Shown: positions 22,289-33,406 of the stretch, piece after piece
Numbering within the stretch: the first letter of the stretch is position 1
Layout: each line of letters opens with the position of its first letter
Source of the DNA: Aquamicrobium lusatiense
GTDB taxonomy: Bacteria; Pseudomonadota; Alphaproteobacteria; Rhizobiales; Rhizobiaceae
Assembly: GCF_014201615.1 (NCBI RefSeq)
Contig: NZ_JACHEU010000001.1
Coordinates: 1,507,631-1,571,630 of the forward strand
DNA length: 64,000 bases
Direction: 5' to 3'
Program-made: the position numbers and the translations under genes
Notes under the pieces: model-generated
Told to the model about the DNA's origin: nothing
What the model saw: only the letters and a program-made list of their open reading frames with translations
Databases searched by the model: none

Positions 22289-24927
22289 GCGATACGAAAT
22301 CGGGCGATGACAAGACTTTGAGCGTTACGCCGAAGAAGACCCTGACGCTGAAGCGGCCGGGCCTGGAGCAGGGAACCGTGCGCCAGAACTTCTCGCATGG
22401 ACGCACGAAGGCTGTCGTCGTCGAGACCAAGAAGCGCAAGTTCAACATTCCTGGCGAAAAGCCGGAGCCGTCCGTGTTTGCGCCGAAGCCGCAGCCTGCC
22501 CCCGTACCGCCGGCAGCGCCTGAAGTGGTAGCAGCACCCGCCCCGGAACCCGTTGAAAAGCAAGCCGCTCCCGTCGTGCAGCAGCAGGCGCCGAAGGTCG
22601 CGCCGAGGCCGCAGCAGCCTGCCCGCGCGCCGGCGCCGGCCGAGCGCATGGTCCTGAACGCTCTGTCCCGCGAGGAGATGGAAGCGCGTCGTCGTGCGCT
22701 TGAGGGAGCCCAGTCGCGCGAGGCCGAGGATCGCGCCCGTGCGGCCGAAGACGCCCGCCGCCGTGCCGAGGAAGATGAGCGCCGCAAGCGCGAGCGGGAA
22801 GAATCCGCTCGCCGTCAGGCCGAAGAAGAGGCCCGCCTTCAGGCTGAAGCCGAAGCCCGTCGCCGGGCCGAGGAAGAAGCGCGTCGTCGTGCGCCTCAGG
22901 CAGCTGCTGACGATGAGGATGAGGCGAAGCCGGTCAAGCGCGCAGGCGCACCGAGCAGCCCGAGCGTGCCGCCCCGCCGTATCGTGACGCCTGAAGTGGC
23001 GCGTCCGGCCAAGGCCAAGGGCGAGGAAGATCGCCGTCGCGGCAAGCTGACGCTGACCAGCGCTCTCTCGTCGGAAGATGGCGATGCCCGCGCCCGCTCG
23101 CTTTCGGCGATGCGCCGGCGTCAGGAAAAATTCAAGCGGGCCATGTATCAGGAGCCCCGCGAGAAAGTTATGCGCGAAGTGACATTGCCGGAGACGATCA
23201 CCATCCAGGAACTCGCTCAGCGTATGTCCGAGCGGGCCGTGGATGTCGTGAAGTTCTTCATGAAGCAGGGCCAGATGATGAAGCCCGGCGACGTTCTCGA
23301 CGCCGATACGGCCGAGCTGGTGGCGACCGAATTCGGTCACACCGTCAAGCGCGTGGCGGATTCCGACATCGAGGAAGGCCTGTTCAACATCGCGGACAAT
23401 CCCGACGATCTGGTGTCGCGTCCGCCTGTCGTCACCATCATGGGCCACGTAGACCACGGCAAGACCTCGCTGCTCGACGCCATCCGTCATGCCAAGGTGC
23501 AGTCGGGCGAAGCCGGCGGCATTACCCAGCATATCGGTGCCTATCAGGTGGAGAAGGATGGTCAGAAGATCACCTTCATCGACACTCCCGGCCACGCGGC
23601 CTTCACCGCCATGCGTGCCCGTGGCGCGCAGGCGACCGACATCGCCATTCTGGTGGTGGCGGCCGACGACAGCGTGATGCCGCAGACCATCGAGTCGATC
23701 AGCCATGCCAAGGCTGCCGGCGTTCCGATCATCGTGGCCATTAACAAGGTCGACAAGCCGTCTGCGGATCCGCAGAAGGTGCGCACACAGCTTCTTCAGC
23801 ATGAGGTGTTCGTCGAATCCATGGGTGGTGAGGTGCTCGACGTCGAGGTTTCGGCCAAGACCGGAACCGGCATCGACAAGCTGCTTGAGGCGATCCTGCT
23901 GCAGGCTGAAATCCTCGACCTGAAGTCCAACCCCGACCGTACCTCGGAAGGCGTGGTCATCGAGGCGCAGCTCGACAAGGGCCGAGGTCCGGTTGCCACC
24001 GTTCTGGTGCAGACCGGCACGCTCATGCCCGGTGACATTCTGGTTGCCGGCAACGAGTGGGGCCGCGTTCGCGCGCTGGTCAACGACCGGGGCGAGCATG
24101 TGGAAGAGGCCGGCCCGTCCATGCCGGTCGAAATTCTGGGCATGCAGGGCACGCCGCGCGCCGGTGACCGCTTCGCCGTCGTGAACAACGAAGCGCGCGC
24201 CCGCGAAATCACCGAGTACCGCCAGCGCAAGGCGCGCGACAAGGCTGCCGCAAAGCATGCCGGTCAGCGTGGTTCGCTGGAGCAGATGATGTCGCAGCTC
24301 CAGACCAGCAATCTCAAGGAGTTCCCGCTGGTCATCAAGGGCGACGTGTCCGGCTCGATCGAGGCGATCAACGTCGCGCTGGAAGAGCTCGGCACCGACG
24401 AGGTGCGCGTGCGCATCGTTCATTCGGGGGCAGGCGGCATCACCGAGACCGACGTTTCGCTGGCCGAGACGTCCGGTGCTGTCATCATCGGCTTCAACGT
24501 CCGCGCCAACGTTCAGGCGCGTGCTGCGGCTGAAGCTGCCGGCATCGAGATCCGTTACTACAACGTGATCTACAGCCTGATCGACGACATCAAGGATGCG
24601 ATGTCCGGCATGCTGTCGCCGGAGCGCCGCGAGACGTTCCTCGGCAATGCCGAGATCCTCGAGGTCTTCAACATCACCAAGGTCGGCAAGATTGCCGGCT
24701 GCCGCGTGACCGAAGGCCGTGTGGAGCGTGGTGCGGGCGTGCGCCTGATCCGCGACGACGTCGTCATCCACGAAGGCACGCTGAAGACGCTCAAGCGCTT
24801 CAAGGACGAGGTGTCGGAAGTTCCGGTTGGTCAGGAATGCGGTATGGCGTTCCAGAACTACGAGAACATCCAGGCCGGCGATGTCATCGAGTGCTTCCGC
24901 GTCGAGATGGTTGCGCGCAAGCTGTAA
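22285..24927 (+). CDS. infB: Translation initiation factor IF-2
   Basis: IF-2 is the GTPase that delivers fMet-tRNA to the 30S subunit. The 880-residue protein has a Pro/Ala-rich and then Arg/Glu/Ala-rich coiled-coil N-terminus (to about 250), an IF2-N domain ([19 protein letters not shown]), and the G domain with G1 GHVDHGKTS near 387, G3 DTPGHAAF and G4 NKVD. Domains II-IV end at MVARKL. ATG 22285 overlaps the upstream stop; TTG 22279 is less likely. A strong terminator follows. Confidence 0.97.
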   Translation: MSDTKSGDDKTLSVTPKKTLTLKRPGLEQGTVRQNFSHGRTKAVVVETKKRKFNIPGEKPEPSVFAPKPQPAPVPPAAPEVVAAPAPEPVEKQAAPVVQQQAPKVAPRPQQPARAPAPAERMVLNALSREEMEARRRALEGAQSREAEDRARAAEDARRRAEEDERRKREREESARRQAEEEARLQAEAEARRRAEEEARRRAPQAAADDEDEAKPVKRAGAPSSPSVPPRRIVTPEVARPAKAKGEEDRRRGKLTLTSALSSEDGDARARSLSAMRRRQEKFKRAMYQEPREKVMREVTLPETITIQELAQRMSERAVDVVKFFMKQGQMMKPGDVLDADTAELVATEFGHTVKRVADSDIEEGLFNIADNPDDLVSRPPVVTIMGHVDHGKTSLLDAIRHAKVQSGEAGGITQHIGAYQVEKDGQKITFIDTPGHAAFTAMRARGAQATDIAILVVAADDSVMPQTIESISHAKAAGVPIIVAINKVDKPSADPQKVRTQLLQHEVFVESMGGEVLDVEVSAKTGTGIDKLLEAILLQAEILDLKSNPDRTSEGVVIEAQLDKGRGPVATVLVQTGTLMPGDILVAGNEWGRVRALVNDRGEHVEEAGPSMPVEILGMQGTPRAGDRFAVVNNEARAREITEYRQRKARDKAAAKHAGQRGSLEQMMSQLQTSNLKEFPLVIKGDVSGSIEAINVALEELGTDEVRVRIVHSGAGGITETDVSLAETSGAVIIGFNVRANVQARAAAEAAGIEIRYYNVIYSLIDDIKDAMSGMLSPERRETFLGNAEILEVFNITKVGKIAGCRVTEGRVERGAGVRLIRDDVVIHEGTLKTLKRFKDEVSEVPVGQECGMAFQNYENIQAGDVIECFRVEMVARKL

Positions 24928-24948
24928 TCCGCCGGCAGCCGACGGAGT

Positions 24949-24980
24949 GAATGGCGGCCTGCCCGGCCGCCATTCTTTTT
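24949..24980 (+). terminator. Intrinsic terminator after infB
   Basis: GAATGGCGGC (24949-24958) and GCCGCCATTC (24966-24975) form a 10-bp stem with a 7-nt loop, followed by TTTTT at 24976-24980. It separates infB from rbfA. Confidence 0.85.
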
Positions 24981-25036
24981 ATGTTTCGTGCGGGACGCGG
25001 TCCAATTCCGCGCTCGCGTGTTCAGGATAAAAGAAT

Positions 25037-25441
25037 ATGTCCAATGCAGGAAAAGGCCCTTCGCAGCGCATGCTGCGTGTCGGCGAACAGGTGCGCCATG
25101 CGCTGGCGGAAATGCTCCAGCGCGGTGAAATCCGTGACGACCTGATCGAGACGACGGTGATTTCGGTTTCCGAGGTACGCATGTCGCCCGATCTGAAGAT
25201 CGCCAATGCCTATGTCGCTCCCCTTGGCGCGAAGGATGATGACGCTGTCATCGCCGCGCTGAACCGCCATGCCCGCTTCATCCGCGGCCGCATGTCGCCG
25301 GCGCTGAGGCAGATGAAATACATGCCGGAATTCCGCTTCCGGCTGGATACCAGTTACGACAACTTCCAGAAGATCAACGATCTCCTCCATTCCCCGGAGG
25401 TGGCGCGCGATCTCGGTCATGATGATGAGGACAAGGAATAG
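25037..25441 (+). CDS. rbfA: Ribosome-binding factor A
   Basis: RbfA is a cold-shock 30S maturation factor. The 134-residue protein has the KH-like fold signatures [19 protein letters not shown] at the N-terminus, [16 protein letters not shown] in the middle, and [13 protein letters not shown] near the C-terminus. Its stop overlaps the truB GTG start (TAGTG), so the two are translationally coupled. The infB terminator upstream suggests a separate promoter or partial read-through. Confidence 0.95.
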   Translation: MSNAGKGPSQRMLRVGEQVRHALAEMLQRGEIRDDLIETTVISVSEVRMSPDLKIANAYVAPLGAKDDDAVIAALNRHARFIRGRMSPALRQMKYMPEFRFRLDTSYDNFQKINDLLHSPEVARDLGHDDEDKE

Positions 25442-26394
25442 TGGCGCGCCGAGGCAAAAAGAAGGGCCGGCCGGTTTCCGGCTGGGTGGTGCTCGACAAG
25501 CCGGTGGGCCTGGGCTCGACCGAGGCGGTTTCAAAAATCAAATGGCTGTTTCAGGCTGAAAAGGCGGGCCATGCCGGCACGCTCGACCCGCTGGCCTCCG
25601 GCATGCTGCCGATTGCGCTGGGCGAGGCGACCAAGACCGTTCCCTATGTTCAGGACGGGGCCAAGATCTATCGCTTCACCGTCGCCTGGGGCGAGGAGCG
25701 CTCCACCGACGATCTGGAAGGGCCGGTCACGAAGACGTCCGAAAAGCGCCCCGCCGAAGACGAGGTGCGCGCCCTGCTGCCCAACTACACTGGCGTGATA
25801 TTGCAGGTTCCGCCGCAGTTCTCGGCCATCAAGATTGCCGGCGAACGCGCCTATGACATCGCCCGCGAAGGCACTGCGGTGGAAATCCCGCCCCGCGAGG
25901 TGGAGATTGCACGGCTCGACATCGTGTCCCATGAGTCCGACAGGACCATATTCGAGGTCGAGTGCGGTAAGGGCACCTATGTGCGTTCTCTGGCCCGTGA
26001 CATGGGCCGTGATCTCGGCTGTTTCGGCCATATAGCCGACCTGCGCCGCACCGAGGTCTATCCCTTTACGGCGGATGATTTCGTGACGCTTGAAGAGCTT
26101 GAGGCTGCCGTTCCGCCACCGCCGCAGGAGGGCGAGGAGCGTCCGGCGGGCGCACGGTTTGCAGCCCTTGATGATCTTCTGGTGGATACGTTGTCGGCTC
26201 TGGAAAGCTTGCCGCAGGTGCCGGTTGGAGACGACGCCGCCAACCGGATAAGGCTCGGCAATCCGGTCGTGGTGCGCGGCCGGGATGCTCCGGTGGAAGC
26301 CGATGAGGCCTGCATCACTGCGCGCGGCCGGCTGGTTGCAATCGGCGCGATCGAGCAGGGCATGTTCAAGCCCAAGCGCGTCTTCACCTGCTGA
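25441..26394 (+). CDS. truB: tRNA pseudouridine(55) synthase
   Basis: TruB makes pseudouridine 55 in the tRNA T-loop. The 317-residue protein begins at GTG ([23 protein letters not shown]) and carries the catalytic block [23 protein letters not shown] with the active-site Asp in TLDP. Further matches are [22 protein letters not shown] and [15 protein letters not shown]. It overlaps rbfA by one base. Confidence 0.96.
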   Translation: MARRGKKKGRPVSGWVVLDKPVGLGSTEAVSKIKWLFQAEKAGHAGTLDPLASGMLPIALGEATKTVPYVQDGAKIYRFTVAWGEERSTDDLEGPVTKTSEKRPAEDEVRALLPNYTGVILQVPPQFSAIKIAGERAYDIAREGTAVEIPPREVEIARLDIVSHESDRTIFEVECGKGTYVRSLARDMGRDLGCFGHIADLRRTEVYPFTADDFVTLEELEAAVPPPPQEGEERPAGARFAALDDLLVDTLSALESLPQVPVGDDAANRIRLGNPVVVRGRDAPVEADEACITARGRLVAIGAIEQGMFKPKRVFTC

Positions 26395-26461
26395 AGCTTT
26401 CTTGAACTGACCGCGCAAGCGGGTAAGGTTGCCGCATTTTCAGCGGCAACCGGGAGCTTCC

Positions 26462-27553
26462 ATGTCGAGGGCAGGCAAGGCGACAAAGCATCGTCGACGC
26501 AAGCGGCGCACCCCGGTAGGGGCTGCACCCGGCACGCTGGTTGCCGACCCTGGCGCAAGCCCCACGAAGCTCAGCCTCACCCTGATTGCTCCGGACAAGT
26601 TCCGCACCATCGCGAATGCCGGCATTGCCGACATCGTCGACAATCGCGGTGAATGGCCAGTCATCTGGGTCGACTGCGTCGGGCTGGCTGACGTCACCCT
26701 CATCGGCGAGATCGGCCGGACCTTCGGCCTGCATCCTTTGTCGGTGGAAGATGTGGTCAATGCCGATCAGCGGCCGAAGGTGGATTTCTTCGATGATCAC
26801 GCCTTTGTCGCACTGCGGATGGTCGATGATGCTGCGATGCATCGCTATGAGCAGATTTCCGTTTTCTTCGGCGAAAAATTCGTCATCACGTTTCAGGAGC
26901 GCGAGGGCGATCCCTTCGATCCGGTCCGCCGGCGGATTGCCAGCGAAGGCCCAAACCGCCTGCGCGCCCGGCAGGCCGATTATCTGGCCTATGCGCTGAT
27001 CGATGCGGTCGTGGACAGCTATTTCGCCCCGATGGAGGTAATCGGCGACGAGATCGAGCGGGTTGAGGAAAGCATGCTGGGCGGCCCGCAGAAGGGGCAG
27101 ATGCAGGAATTGCATGCGCTGCGCCGGGAAATGCTCGTGCTGAAGGGCGTGCTGTGGCCGCTGCGCGATGCGCTTGCGGCGCTGATCCGCAATGACGATC
27201 CTTTCGTGACGCGCGAGACCAAGGTTTTCCTCAACGACACGCTCGACCATGCCATGCGCCTGATCGAACTGGTGGAAAGCCAGCGTGACACGCTGAGCGG
27301 GCTGATCGAAATGCATCTGTCGCTCAGCCAGGCGCGCACCAACGACGTCATCTCGCTGCTCACCATCGTCTCCACGATCTTCATTCCCCTGACCTTTCTC
27401 GTCGGCGTGTGGGGCATGAACTTCGATCCGGACGTGTCGCCATGGAACATGCCGGAGCTGCGCGCCTATTACGGCTATCCGGCGGCATTGCTGTTCATGA
27501 TTGCCGTGGCCATCGCTTTGTTCGGTTACTTCAAATGGAGAAAATGGCTCTAG
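26462..27553 (+). CDS. CorA-family divalent metal ion transporter
   Basis: A 363-residue CorA-type channel. The long cytoplasmic N-domain runs to about residue 290 and is followed by two C-terminal membrane segments separated by the GMN signature in [11 protein letters not shown]; the protein ends in a basic FKWRKWL. The N-terminal 20 residues are very basic. Magnesium or zinc are possible cargoes; the GMN motif alone does not decide. ATG 26462 was chosen over ATG 26429 because the latter lies in the truB-corA gap with no ribosome site. The position between truB and rpsO is unusual for a metal transporter. Confidence 0.88.
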   Translation: MSRAGKATKHRRRKRRTPVGAAPGTLVADPGASPTKLSLTLIAPDKFRTIANAGIADIVDNRGEWPVIWVDCVGLADVTLIGEIGRTFGLHPLSVEDVVNADQRPKVDFFDDHAFVALRMVDDAAMHRYEQISVFFGEKFVITFQEREGDPFDPVRRRIASEGPNRLRARQADYLAYALIDAVVDSYFAPMEVIGDEIERVEESMLGGPQKGQMQELHALRREMLVLKGVLWPLRDALAALIRNDDPFVTRETKVFLNDTLDHAMRLIELVESQRDTLSGLIEMHLSLSQARTNDVISLLTIVSTIFIPLTFLVGVWGMNFDPDVSPWNMPELRAYYGYPAALLFMIAVAIALFGYFKWRKWL

Positions 27554-27743
27554 GCCCGAAGCTTCCCGATCGAGCCGGGAAAGGGTGCGCGGAGCAGCCA
27601 TGCTGAATCAGGCTGGCTTTTGGCGGATAATTGCACTATATGCGCCGCTGTATCGCGCTTTTTGTCGCGAGCTTAGTGGCCTGTGCTGGACGACATCCCG
27701 GCTCAAGGCGTCCCGTTTCCTCCAACATATAAGGAAAAGCACG

Positions 27744-28013
27744 ATGTCGATCACTGCCGAACGCAAGCAAGAATTGATGGCACAGTTTGCAACTGCCAAG
27801 GGCGACACTGGTTCGCCTGAGGTGCAGGTTGCCATCCTCTCCGAGCGTATCAAGAACCTGACCGAGCACTTCAAGGACCACAAGAAGGACAACCATTCCC
27901 GCCGTGGTCTTCTCGCGCTCGTGTCGCAGCGCCGCAGCCTGCTTGACTATCTCAAGAGCAAGGACGTTGCGCGCTACCAGACGCTGATCGAGAGGCTCGA
28001 ACTGCGTCGCTGA
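27744..28013 (+). CDS. rpsO: 30S ribosomal protein S15
   Basis: S15 is an 89-residue primary 16S rRNA-binding protein. The sequence [20 protein letters not shown] and the block [20 protein letters not shown] are diagnostic. The start is preceded by AAGGAAAAGCACG. It is followed 266 bp later by pnp, the widely conserved rpsO-pnp pair. The 190-bp gap upstream has a TATATG (27640-27645) that may be a -10 but I found no good -35. Confidence 0.97.
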   Translation: MSITAERKQELMAQFATAKGDTGSPEVQVAILSERIKNLTEHFKDHKKDNHSRRGLLALVSQRRSLLDYLKSKDVARYQTLIERLELRR

Positions 28014-28021
28014 CCTGATCT

Positions 28022-28053
28022 GACCGGCGGGCATCTCAGGATTCCCGCCGGTC
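28022..28053 (+). terminator. GC-rich hairpin in the rpsO-pnp gap
   Basis: GACCGGCGGG (28022-28031) pairs perfectly with CCCGCCGGTC (28044-28053) around a 12-nt loop, nine bases after the rpsO stop. There is no T-run, so it may be a rho-assisted end, an mRNA stabiliser, or an RNase III target as in the E. coli rpsO-pnp spacer. Confidence 0.5.
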
Positions 28054-28279
28054 GCACATCCGGGCTGCCTATCGGCCCGAATGGTTCCATGGCGGAAAGG
28101 GCCGCCGGAACCACCCCGTGGACGGTCATGGGGCAGGATTGCAGGATGCTCGCTCCGGCACTCAGCCGGAATTGCCCCGAGTCTCCCGTTGTCTTGCCCG
28201 TGGCTGCCCGAAAGAAGCCAGGAAAGATGAGCCGCGCCCGGCACAGCCGCGTGGCCTTTCCGCATATTAAGGACAAGGC

Positions 28280-30421
28280 ATGTTCAACTATCACAAAGTC
28301 GAGATCGAATGGGGCGGCCGTCCGCTCGTTCTGGAGACCGGCAAGATCGCCCGTCAGGCCGACGGCGCCGTGCTCGCCACCTATGGCGAAACCATGGTTC
28401 TGGCCACCGTCGTGTCGGCCAAGGAGCCGAAGCCCGGCTTCGATTTTTTCCCGCTGACCGTCAACTATCAGGAGAAGACCTACGCTGCAGGCAAGATCCC
28501 CGGCGGTTACTTCAAGCGCGAAGGTCGCCCGAGCGAAAAGGAAACGCTGGTTTCGCGTCTCATCGACCGCCCGATCCGTCCGCTCTTCGCTGACGGCTAC
28601 AAGAACGACACGCAGGTCGTCGTCACCGTCGTCCAGCACGACCTTGAGAACGATCCGGACATCCTGTCGATCGTTGCCACCTCCGCGGCTCTCACCCTGT
28701 CGGGCGTTCCCTTCATGGGCCCGATCGGCGGCGCGCGCGTCGGCTACATCAATGGCGAATATGTGCTGAACCCGCATATCGACGAAATGACCGAATCGAA
28801 GCTCGATCTGGTCGTCGCCGGCACCGCCGAGGCCGTTCTGATGGTCGAGTCGGAAGCGCAGGAACTGTCGGAAGAGGTGATGCTGGGCGCTGTCGTGTTC
28901 GGCCAGAAGGGCTTCCAGCCGGTCATCGACGCGATCATCAAGCTGGCCGAAGTGGCCGCCAAGGAGCCGCGCGAGCATAGCGTCGCCGATCTCTCCGCGC
29001 TTGAAAGCGAAATCCTCGCTATTGCCGAGACCGATCTGCGCGAAGCCTACAAGATCACCGACAAGCAGGCCCGTTACGCTGCCGTCGACGCCGCCAAGGC
29101 CAAGGTCAAGGCTGCTTTCACGCCTGCCGAAGGCGAAGAGGCAAAGTGGTCGTCCGAGCAGGTCGCCAGCGTGTTCAAGGAACTCCAGGCCAAGATCGTG
29201 CGCTGGAACATCCTCGACACCGGCTCGCGCATCGATGGCCGCGACCTCAAGACCGTCCGCCAGATCGTCTCGGAAGTCGGCATCCTGCCGCGCACCCACG
29301 GCTCGGCCCTGTTCACCCGCGGCGAGACGCAGGCCATCGTCGTCGCCACGCTCGGCACCGGCGAGGACGAGCAGTATGTCGACGCGCTGACCGGCATGTA
29401 CAAGGAGAAGTTCCTTCTCCACTACAACTTCCCGCCCTATTCGGTGGGTGAGACCGGCCGCATGGGTTCGCCGGGCCGCCGCGAGATCGGCCACGGCAAG
29501 CTCGCCTGGCGCGCCATCCGCCCGATGCTGCCTTCAACCGAGCAGTTCCCCTACACGCTGCGCGTGGTCTCGGAGATTACCGAGTCCAACGGCTCGTCCT
29601 CCATGGCCACCGTCTGCGGCACCTCGCTGGCTCTGATGGATGCGGGCGTTCCGCTGCAGAAGCCGGTTGCCGGCATCGCCATGGGCCTCATCAAGGAAGG
29701 CGAGCGCTTCGCGGTGCTCTCCGACATCCTCGGCGACGAGGACCATCTCGGCGACATGGACTTCAAGGTGGCCGGCACCGCGGGCGGCATCACTTCGCTG
29801 CAGATGGACATCAAGATCGACGGCATCACCGAAGAGATCATGCAGGTGGCGCTGGGCCAGGCCAAGGACGGCCGCCTGCACATCCTCGGCGAGATGGGCA
29901 AGGCGCTTTCCGAGAGCCGTGGCCAGCTCGGCGAGTTCGCGCCGCGCATCGAGGTGATGAACATCCCGACCGACAAGATCCGCGACGTGATCGGTTCCGG
30001 CGGCAAGGTCATCCGCGAGATCGTGGAGAAGACCGGCGCCAAGATCAACATCGAGGATGACGGCACGGTCAAGATCGCATCGTCCAGCGCCAAGGAAATC
30101 GAGGCGGCCAAGAAGTGGATCCACACCATCGTGGCCGAGCCGGAAGTCGGCGAAATCTACGAAGGCACGGTCGTCAAGACCGCCGACTTCGGCGCTTTCG
30201 TGAATTTCTTCGGCCCGCGCGACGGTCTCGTCCACATCTCGCAGCTTTCCGACCAGCGCGTCGCCAAGACCACCGACGTGGTCAAGGAAGGCGACAAGGT
30301 CTGGGTCAAGCTGATGGGCTTCGACGAGCGCGGCAAGGTCCGCCTGTCCATGAAGGTGGTCGACCAGGCCACCGGCAAAGAAGTCGCCAAGGAAGCCAGG
30401 GCCGAAGGCGAAGAGGCCTGA
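28280..30421 (+). CDS. pnp: Polynucleotide phosphorylase
   Basis: PNPase degrades RNA phosphorolytically from the 3' end as part of the degradosome. The 713-residue protein has two RNase PH domains (first [23 protein letters not shown]; second [11 protein letters not shown] with [13 protein letters not shown]), a KH domain ([19 protein letters not shown], about 570-585) and a C-terminal S1 domain ([20 protein letters not shown]). The ATG follows TTAAGGACAAGGC. A 266-bp leader after rpsO could hold an autoregulatory site. Confidence 0.98.
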   Translation: MFNYHKVEIEWGGRPLVLETGKIARQADGAVLATYGETMVLATVVSAKEPKPGFDFFPLTVNYQEKTYAAGKIPGGYFKREGRPSEKETLVSRLIDRPIRPLFADGYKNDTQVVVTVVQHDLENDPDILSIVATSAALTLSGVPFMGPIGGARVGYINGEYVLNPHIDEMTESKLDLVVAGTAEAVLMVESEAQELSEEVMLGAVVFGQKGFQPVIDAIIKLAEVAAKEPREHSVADLSALESEILAIAETDLREAYKITDKQARYAAVDAAKAKVKAAFTPAEGEEAKWSSEQVASVFKELQAKIVRWNILDTGSRIDGRDLKTVRQIVSEVGILPRTHGSALFTRGETQAIVVATLGTGEDEQYVDALTGMYKEKFLLHYNFPPYSVGETGRMGSPGRREIGHGKLAWRAIRPMLPSTEQFPYTLRVVSEITESNGSSSMATVCGTSLALMDAGVPLQKPVAGIAMGLIKEGERFAVLSDILGDEDHLGDMDFKVAGTAGGITSLQMDIKIDGITEEIMQVALGQAKDGRLHILGEMGKALSESRGQLGEFAPRIEVMNIPTDKIRDVIGSGGKVIREIVEKTGAKINIEDDGTVKIASSSAKEIEAAKKWIHTIVAEPEVGEIYEGTVVKTADFGAFVNFFGPRDGLVHISQLSDQRVAKTTDVVKEGDKVWVKLMGFDERGKVRLSMKVVDQATGKEVAKEARAEGEEA

Positions 30422-30445
30422 GCCTTTCTTCAGCTCTGAAATATG

Positions 30446-30477
30446 CGGGCGCGCCGAAAGGCGCGCCCGTTTTCGTT
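30446..30477 (+). terminator. Intrinsic terminator after pnp
   Basis: CGGGCGCGCC-GAAA-GGCGCGCCCG is a 10-bp stem with a stable GNRA-type loop (30446-30469), followed by TTTTCGTTT. It directly abuts the stop codon of the convergent ABC-F gene and may serve both strands. Confidence 0.85.
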
Positions 30478-32079
30478 TCATCCGGTATGAAGAATGCGGC
30501 CTGACGGCAGTTCGAGGCGCAGGGAAATGTCCAGCGCTTCGAGAAACGCCTCGTCATGGCTGACGACGACAAGCGCCCCGTCATAAGCCTGAAGACCAGC
30601 CTCGATCGCCGCTATGGAATCGAGGTCGAGATGGTTGGTCGGCTCGTCCAGAATGAGCAGCGGCGGTCTGGGCCCGCCGAGCACGCAGGCGAGTGCGGCT
30701 CGCAGCAACTCCCCGCCGCTCAGGTCCGAGACCGTCTGAAGCGCTGCATCCGCCCGAAAGCCGAAGCGGGCGAGGGACGCCCGGCAGGCATTTTCGTTCG
30801 CATCCGGGTTGATGCGGCGGAAATTGTCGCGGATCGAGGCGGACGGATCGAGCAGGCTGGCGCGCTGGTCCAGCATGGCCACACCCTCCGTCACGCGCAC
30901 CGTTCCCGCGAGGGGAGAAAGACGCCCGCAGATCAACTCCAGCAGCGTCGTCTTGCCGGAGCCGTTCGGGCCGGTAATGGCGATGCGCTCGGGGCCGGTC
31001 ACCACCATCGAGATGCCACCGAAAACCGGACGCTCCGGCTGATAGCCGGCGGAAACATTGTCGAGGCTCAGCACGGTTCTGCCGGCGGCGAGGCCGGTGG
31101 AGGGGAGCTCAACAGCGAGCTTTTGCAGCACTTCGATGCGCTCGCGCGCCGCCGCGAGGGCTTCACGGGCCTGCGCCTGCTGGCTGCCGGCAAGCCGGGT
31201 GCCGGCCCCGCCGCTGTTTTCCGCGCGCTCCTTCATGCCGCCCGCGAGAATGCGCGGCATGTCGCCTTTCGCCGCCTTTCGCTGTCCGGCACCGTCCCGC
31301 CGCGCCTTGCGCTCCGCTGCAACCTGTGCGGCGCGCGCCACTTGCGCCGATTTCTTTTCGGCGAAGTCCAGATCACGCTGCGCCGCTGCAAGCTCCAGCG
31401 CCTTGCGCTCCTGATAATGGCTCCAGTTGCCGCCATAGCGGGTGGCGCCGAGTGTGGTCAGCTCGACGATCTCATCCATCAGGCCGAGCAGCTCGCGGTC
31501 GTGGCTGACGACGAGCGCGCCCTTGCGCCAGCCGGCGAGCATCTCGTGAAGGGCCAGCCGGCCTTCCCTGTCGAGATTGTTGGTGGGCTCGTCCATGAGC
31601 AGGAAGTCGGCGTCGGAAAAGAGCAGCGCGGCAAGGCCGGCGCGTGTGCGCTGGCCGCCCGAAAGTGTCTGAAGGCGTGTGTGCGGCGAGGCATCGAGGC
31701 CCATTCCGGCAAGAGCCGCCTCCATCCGCTCCGCCAGCGTCCAGTCGGCGTCGGCCAGTTCCTCGACGGTGGCACTGCCTTCGCTGGCGCGTTGCAGAAT
31801 GCCGAGTTGCGCATCCACCCCAAACAGGCTGGAAACGGTGGCCTCGGGAGATATCTGCACAGTCTGGTTGAAGACCGCGAGCGTGCCGTCGACGGACACG
31901 GAGCCGGTTTGCGGCGCAAGCCTGCCGGATATCAGATGAAGAATGGTGCTCTTGCCGACACCGTTGCGCCCGATCAGTCCGGTGCGGCCGGCCCCGAAGG
32001 CAAGGTCGAGATCGGAGAAAAGGCGACGCCCGTCAGGCGTGGAAAAGCTGAGACTGGAAAGAACGATCGAAGCTGGCAT
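30478..32079 (-). CDS. ABC-F family ATPase
   Basis: A 533-residue soluble protein with two ABC ATPase domains and no membrane segments, the ABC-F architecture. Domain 1 has Walker A IGRNGVGKST and signature LSGGQRTRAG; domain 2 has Walker A ITGPNGSGKTT, signature DLSGGELLRA and Walker B LLILDEPTNHLDLDS. The linker is Lys/Arg/Ala-rich. ABC-F proteins rescue stalled ribosomes or protect them from antibiotics; the exact subgroup is not clear. ATG 32079 (MPASIVLSSLSF) was chosen over a TTG eight codons earlier. Confidence 0.88.
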   Translation of the reverse strand: MPASIVLSSLSFSTPDGRRLFSDLDLAFGAGRTGLIGRNGVGKSTILHLISGRLAPQTGSVSVDGTLAVFNQTVQISPEATVSSLFGVDAQLGILQRASEGSATVEELADADWTLAERMEAALAGMGLDASPHTRLQTLSGGQRTRAGLAALLFSDADFLLMDEPTNNLDREGRLALHEMLAGWRKGALVVSHDRELLGLMDEIVELTTLGATRYGGNWSHYQERKALELAAAQRDLDFAEKKSAQVARAAQVAAERKARRDGAGQRKAAKGDMPRILAGGMKERAENSGGAGTRLAGSQQAQAREALAAARERIEVLQKLAVELPSTGLAAGRTVLSLDNVSAGYQPERPVFGGISMVVTGPERIAITGPNGSGKTTLLELICGRLSPLAGTVRVTEGVAMLDQRASLLDPSASIRDNFRRINPDANENACRASLARFGFRADAALQTVSDLSGGELLRAALACVLGGPRPPLLILDEPTNHLDLDSIAAIEAGLQAYDGALVVVSHDEAFLEALDISLRLELPSGRILHTG

Positions 32080-32256
32080 GTGTGAGGATTTCCCTGATGA
32101 CAAAGCGAATGCGCGTTGCGTTCAGAGAAAAATCCATCGTGCCGGGGCTCCTGATCAGTTGAATTCGACCAATAGCTAGGTCTTTCCGGATGCGGATGCA
32201 AGCCGGCGCATTCAAAACCCGTGCCGATCACGAAAGACGCTGCATAAGGGGTAAAA

Positions 32257-33279
32257 TTGCTCTATCAGCCTCTCATGACACGCGAAGCCCTGAAAACCCT
32301 TTTCTATCCCTTTGAAACCGATGCGCTGGACGCGCCGGGAGTGGACAGCCGTGTTCTGTTCTTCGGATCTGAACCGGGTTTCCGCCTGCCGGAAGGCTTT
32401 TCGGCGGAGCTGCATTGCGTGCAGGGGTTCCGGCCGCATCTGCGCGCCCTGCAATCCGCCGGCCGCAATGTCATGCCCCGCGCGGAAGGTACGGATTACG
32501 ACATGGCGCTGGTGCTAGCCGGTCGTCATCGCGGCCAGAACGAACTGTGGATCGCCGAGGCACTGGAGCGTGTCGCGCCGGGTGGAACGGTGCTTGTAGC
32601 CGGCGGCAAGGACGATGGCATCGCCTCGCTGCGCAAGCGGATAGGGTCGCTGGTTCCGCTGATCGACGCTCTGCCAAAATATCACGGCGTAGCCTTCTGG
32701 CTGTGCCGGCCGGAGGGCGATGAGGCCGCCGCCGGGCTGCGGGCGGAAAATCCGCCGGTGATTGTGGAAGGCCGCTTCCATACCGGGCCCGGCATGTTTT
32801 CCTTCGAGAAGGCGGATGCCGGTTCCCAGCTGTTGCTCGATCACCTGCCGGAGAAGATTTCCGGCCATGTCGCGGACTTCTGCGCGGGCTGGGGCTATCT
32901 CGCAGCCCATATTGCCGACCTGACGCCACCGCTCGCCTCGCTCGATCTTTATGAGGCCGATTTCGAGGCGCAGGAAGCGGCGCGGACCAATGTGCCGCAG
33001 GCCTCCAGCGTGTTCTGGCAGGACCTTCTGGCAGAGCCTGTCGAGCGCCGCTACGACTGGATCGTCATGAACCCGCCCTTCCATCAGGGCAGGGCGGCGG
33101 AGCCCGACATCGGGCAGCGCCTGATCGAAATTGCCGCGAAGGCACTGAAACCGGGCGGGCGGCTTGTCATGGTGGCCAACCGCCAACTGCCTTACGAGCC
33201 GGTGTTGTCCAGCGCCTTCGGATCGTCGCAGGAAATCGCCCGCGACAACCGTTTCAAGGTGTTTCTGGCGCGCAGGTAG
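32257..33279 (+). CDS. RsmC-like class I SAM-dependent methyltransferase (16S rRNA G1207 type)
   Basis: A 340-residue protein with a degenerate N-terminal and a catalytic C-terminal methyltransferase domain, as in RsmC. The C-half has VADFCAGWGYLAAHIA (SAM motif I) and the NPPFHQG catalytic motif (IVMNPPFH) of N2-guanine methyltransferases. The start is taken as TTG 32257, eight bases after AAGGGG; ATG 32275 (MTREALK) is an alternative. It is divergent from the ABC-F gene. RsmC versus RlmG substrate cannot be settled from sequence alone. Confidence 0.8.
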   Translation: MLYQPLMTREALKTLFYPFETDALDAPGVDSRVLFFGSEPGFRLPEGFSAELHCVQGFRPHLRALQSAGRNVMPRAEGTDYDMALVLAGRHRGQNELWIAEALERVAPGGTVLVAGGKDDGIASLRKRIGSLVPLIDALPKYHGVAFWLCRPEGDEAAAGLRAENPPVIVEGRFHTGPGMFSFEKADAGSQLLLDHLPEKISGHVADFCAGWGYLAAHIADLTPPLASLDLYEADFEAQEAARTNVPQASSVFWQDLLAEPVERRYDWIVMNPPFHQGRAAEPDIGQRLIEIAAKALKPGGRLVMVANRQLPYEPVLSSAFGSSQEIARDNRFKVFLARR

Positions 33280-33324
33280 GACAATTCCGGCAAAAGTGCG
33301 AAGCGGAATTGCATCGCAAAAAAC
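33280..33324 (+). repeat. Truncated third copy of the dispersed repeat
   Basis: ACAATTCCGGCAAAAGTGCG with AAGCGGAATTGC matches the first 40 or so bases of the 4823 and 5622 copies, in the same orientation. The rest of the element is absent. It directly follows the rsmC-like stop codon. Confidence 0.6.
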
Positions 33325-33344
33325 GGCGGGAGGGCTCTCCCGAA

Positions 33345-33382
33345 CAAAAAAAGCCGGACGGCAGAGCCGGTCCGGCTTTTTG
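33345..33382. terminator. Bidirectional terminator between the RsmC-like gene and fabI
   Basis: AAAAAGCCGGAC (33348-33359) pairs with GTCCGGCTTTTT (33370-33381), a 12-bp stem whose base is A-rich on one side and T-rich on the other, so it works on both strands. It lies between convergent genes. Confidence 0.85.
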
Positions 33383-33406
33383 AAAAATAGCGCGTAGAGC
33401 GAGAAC

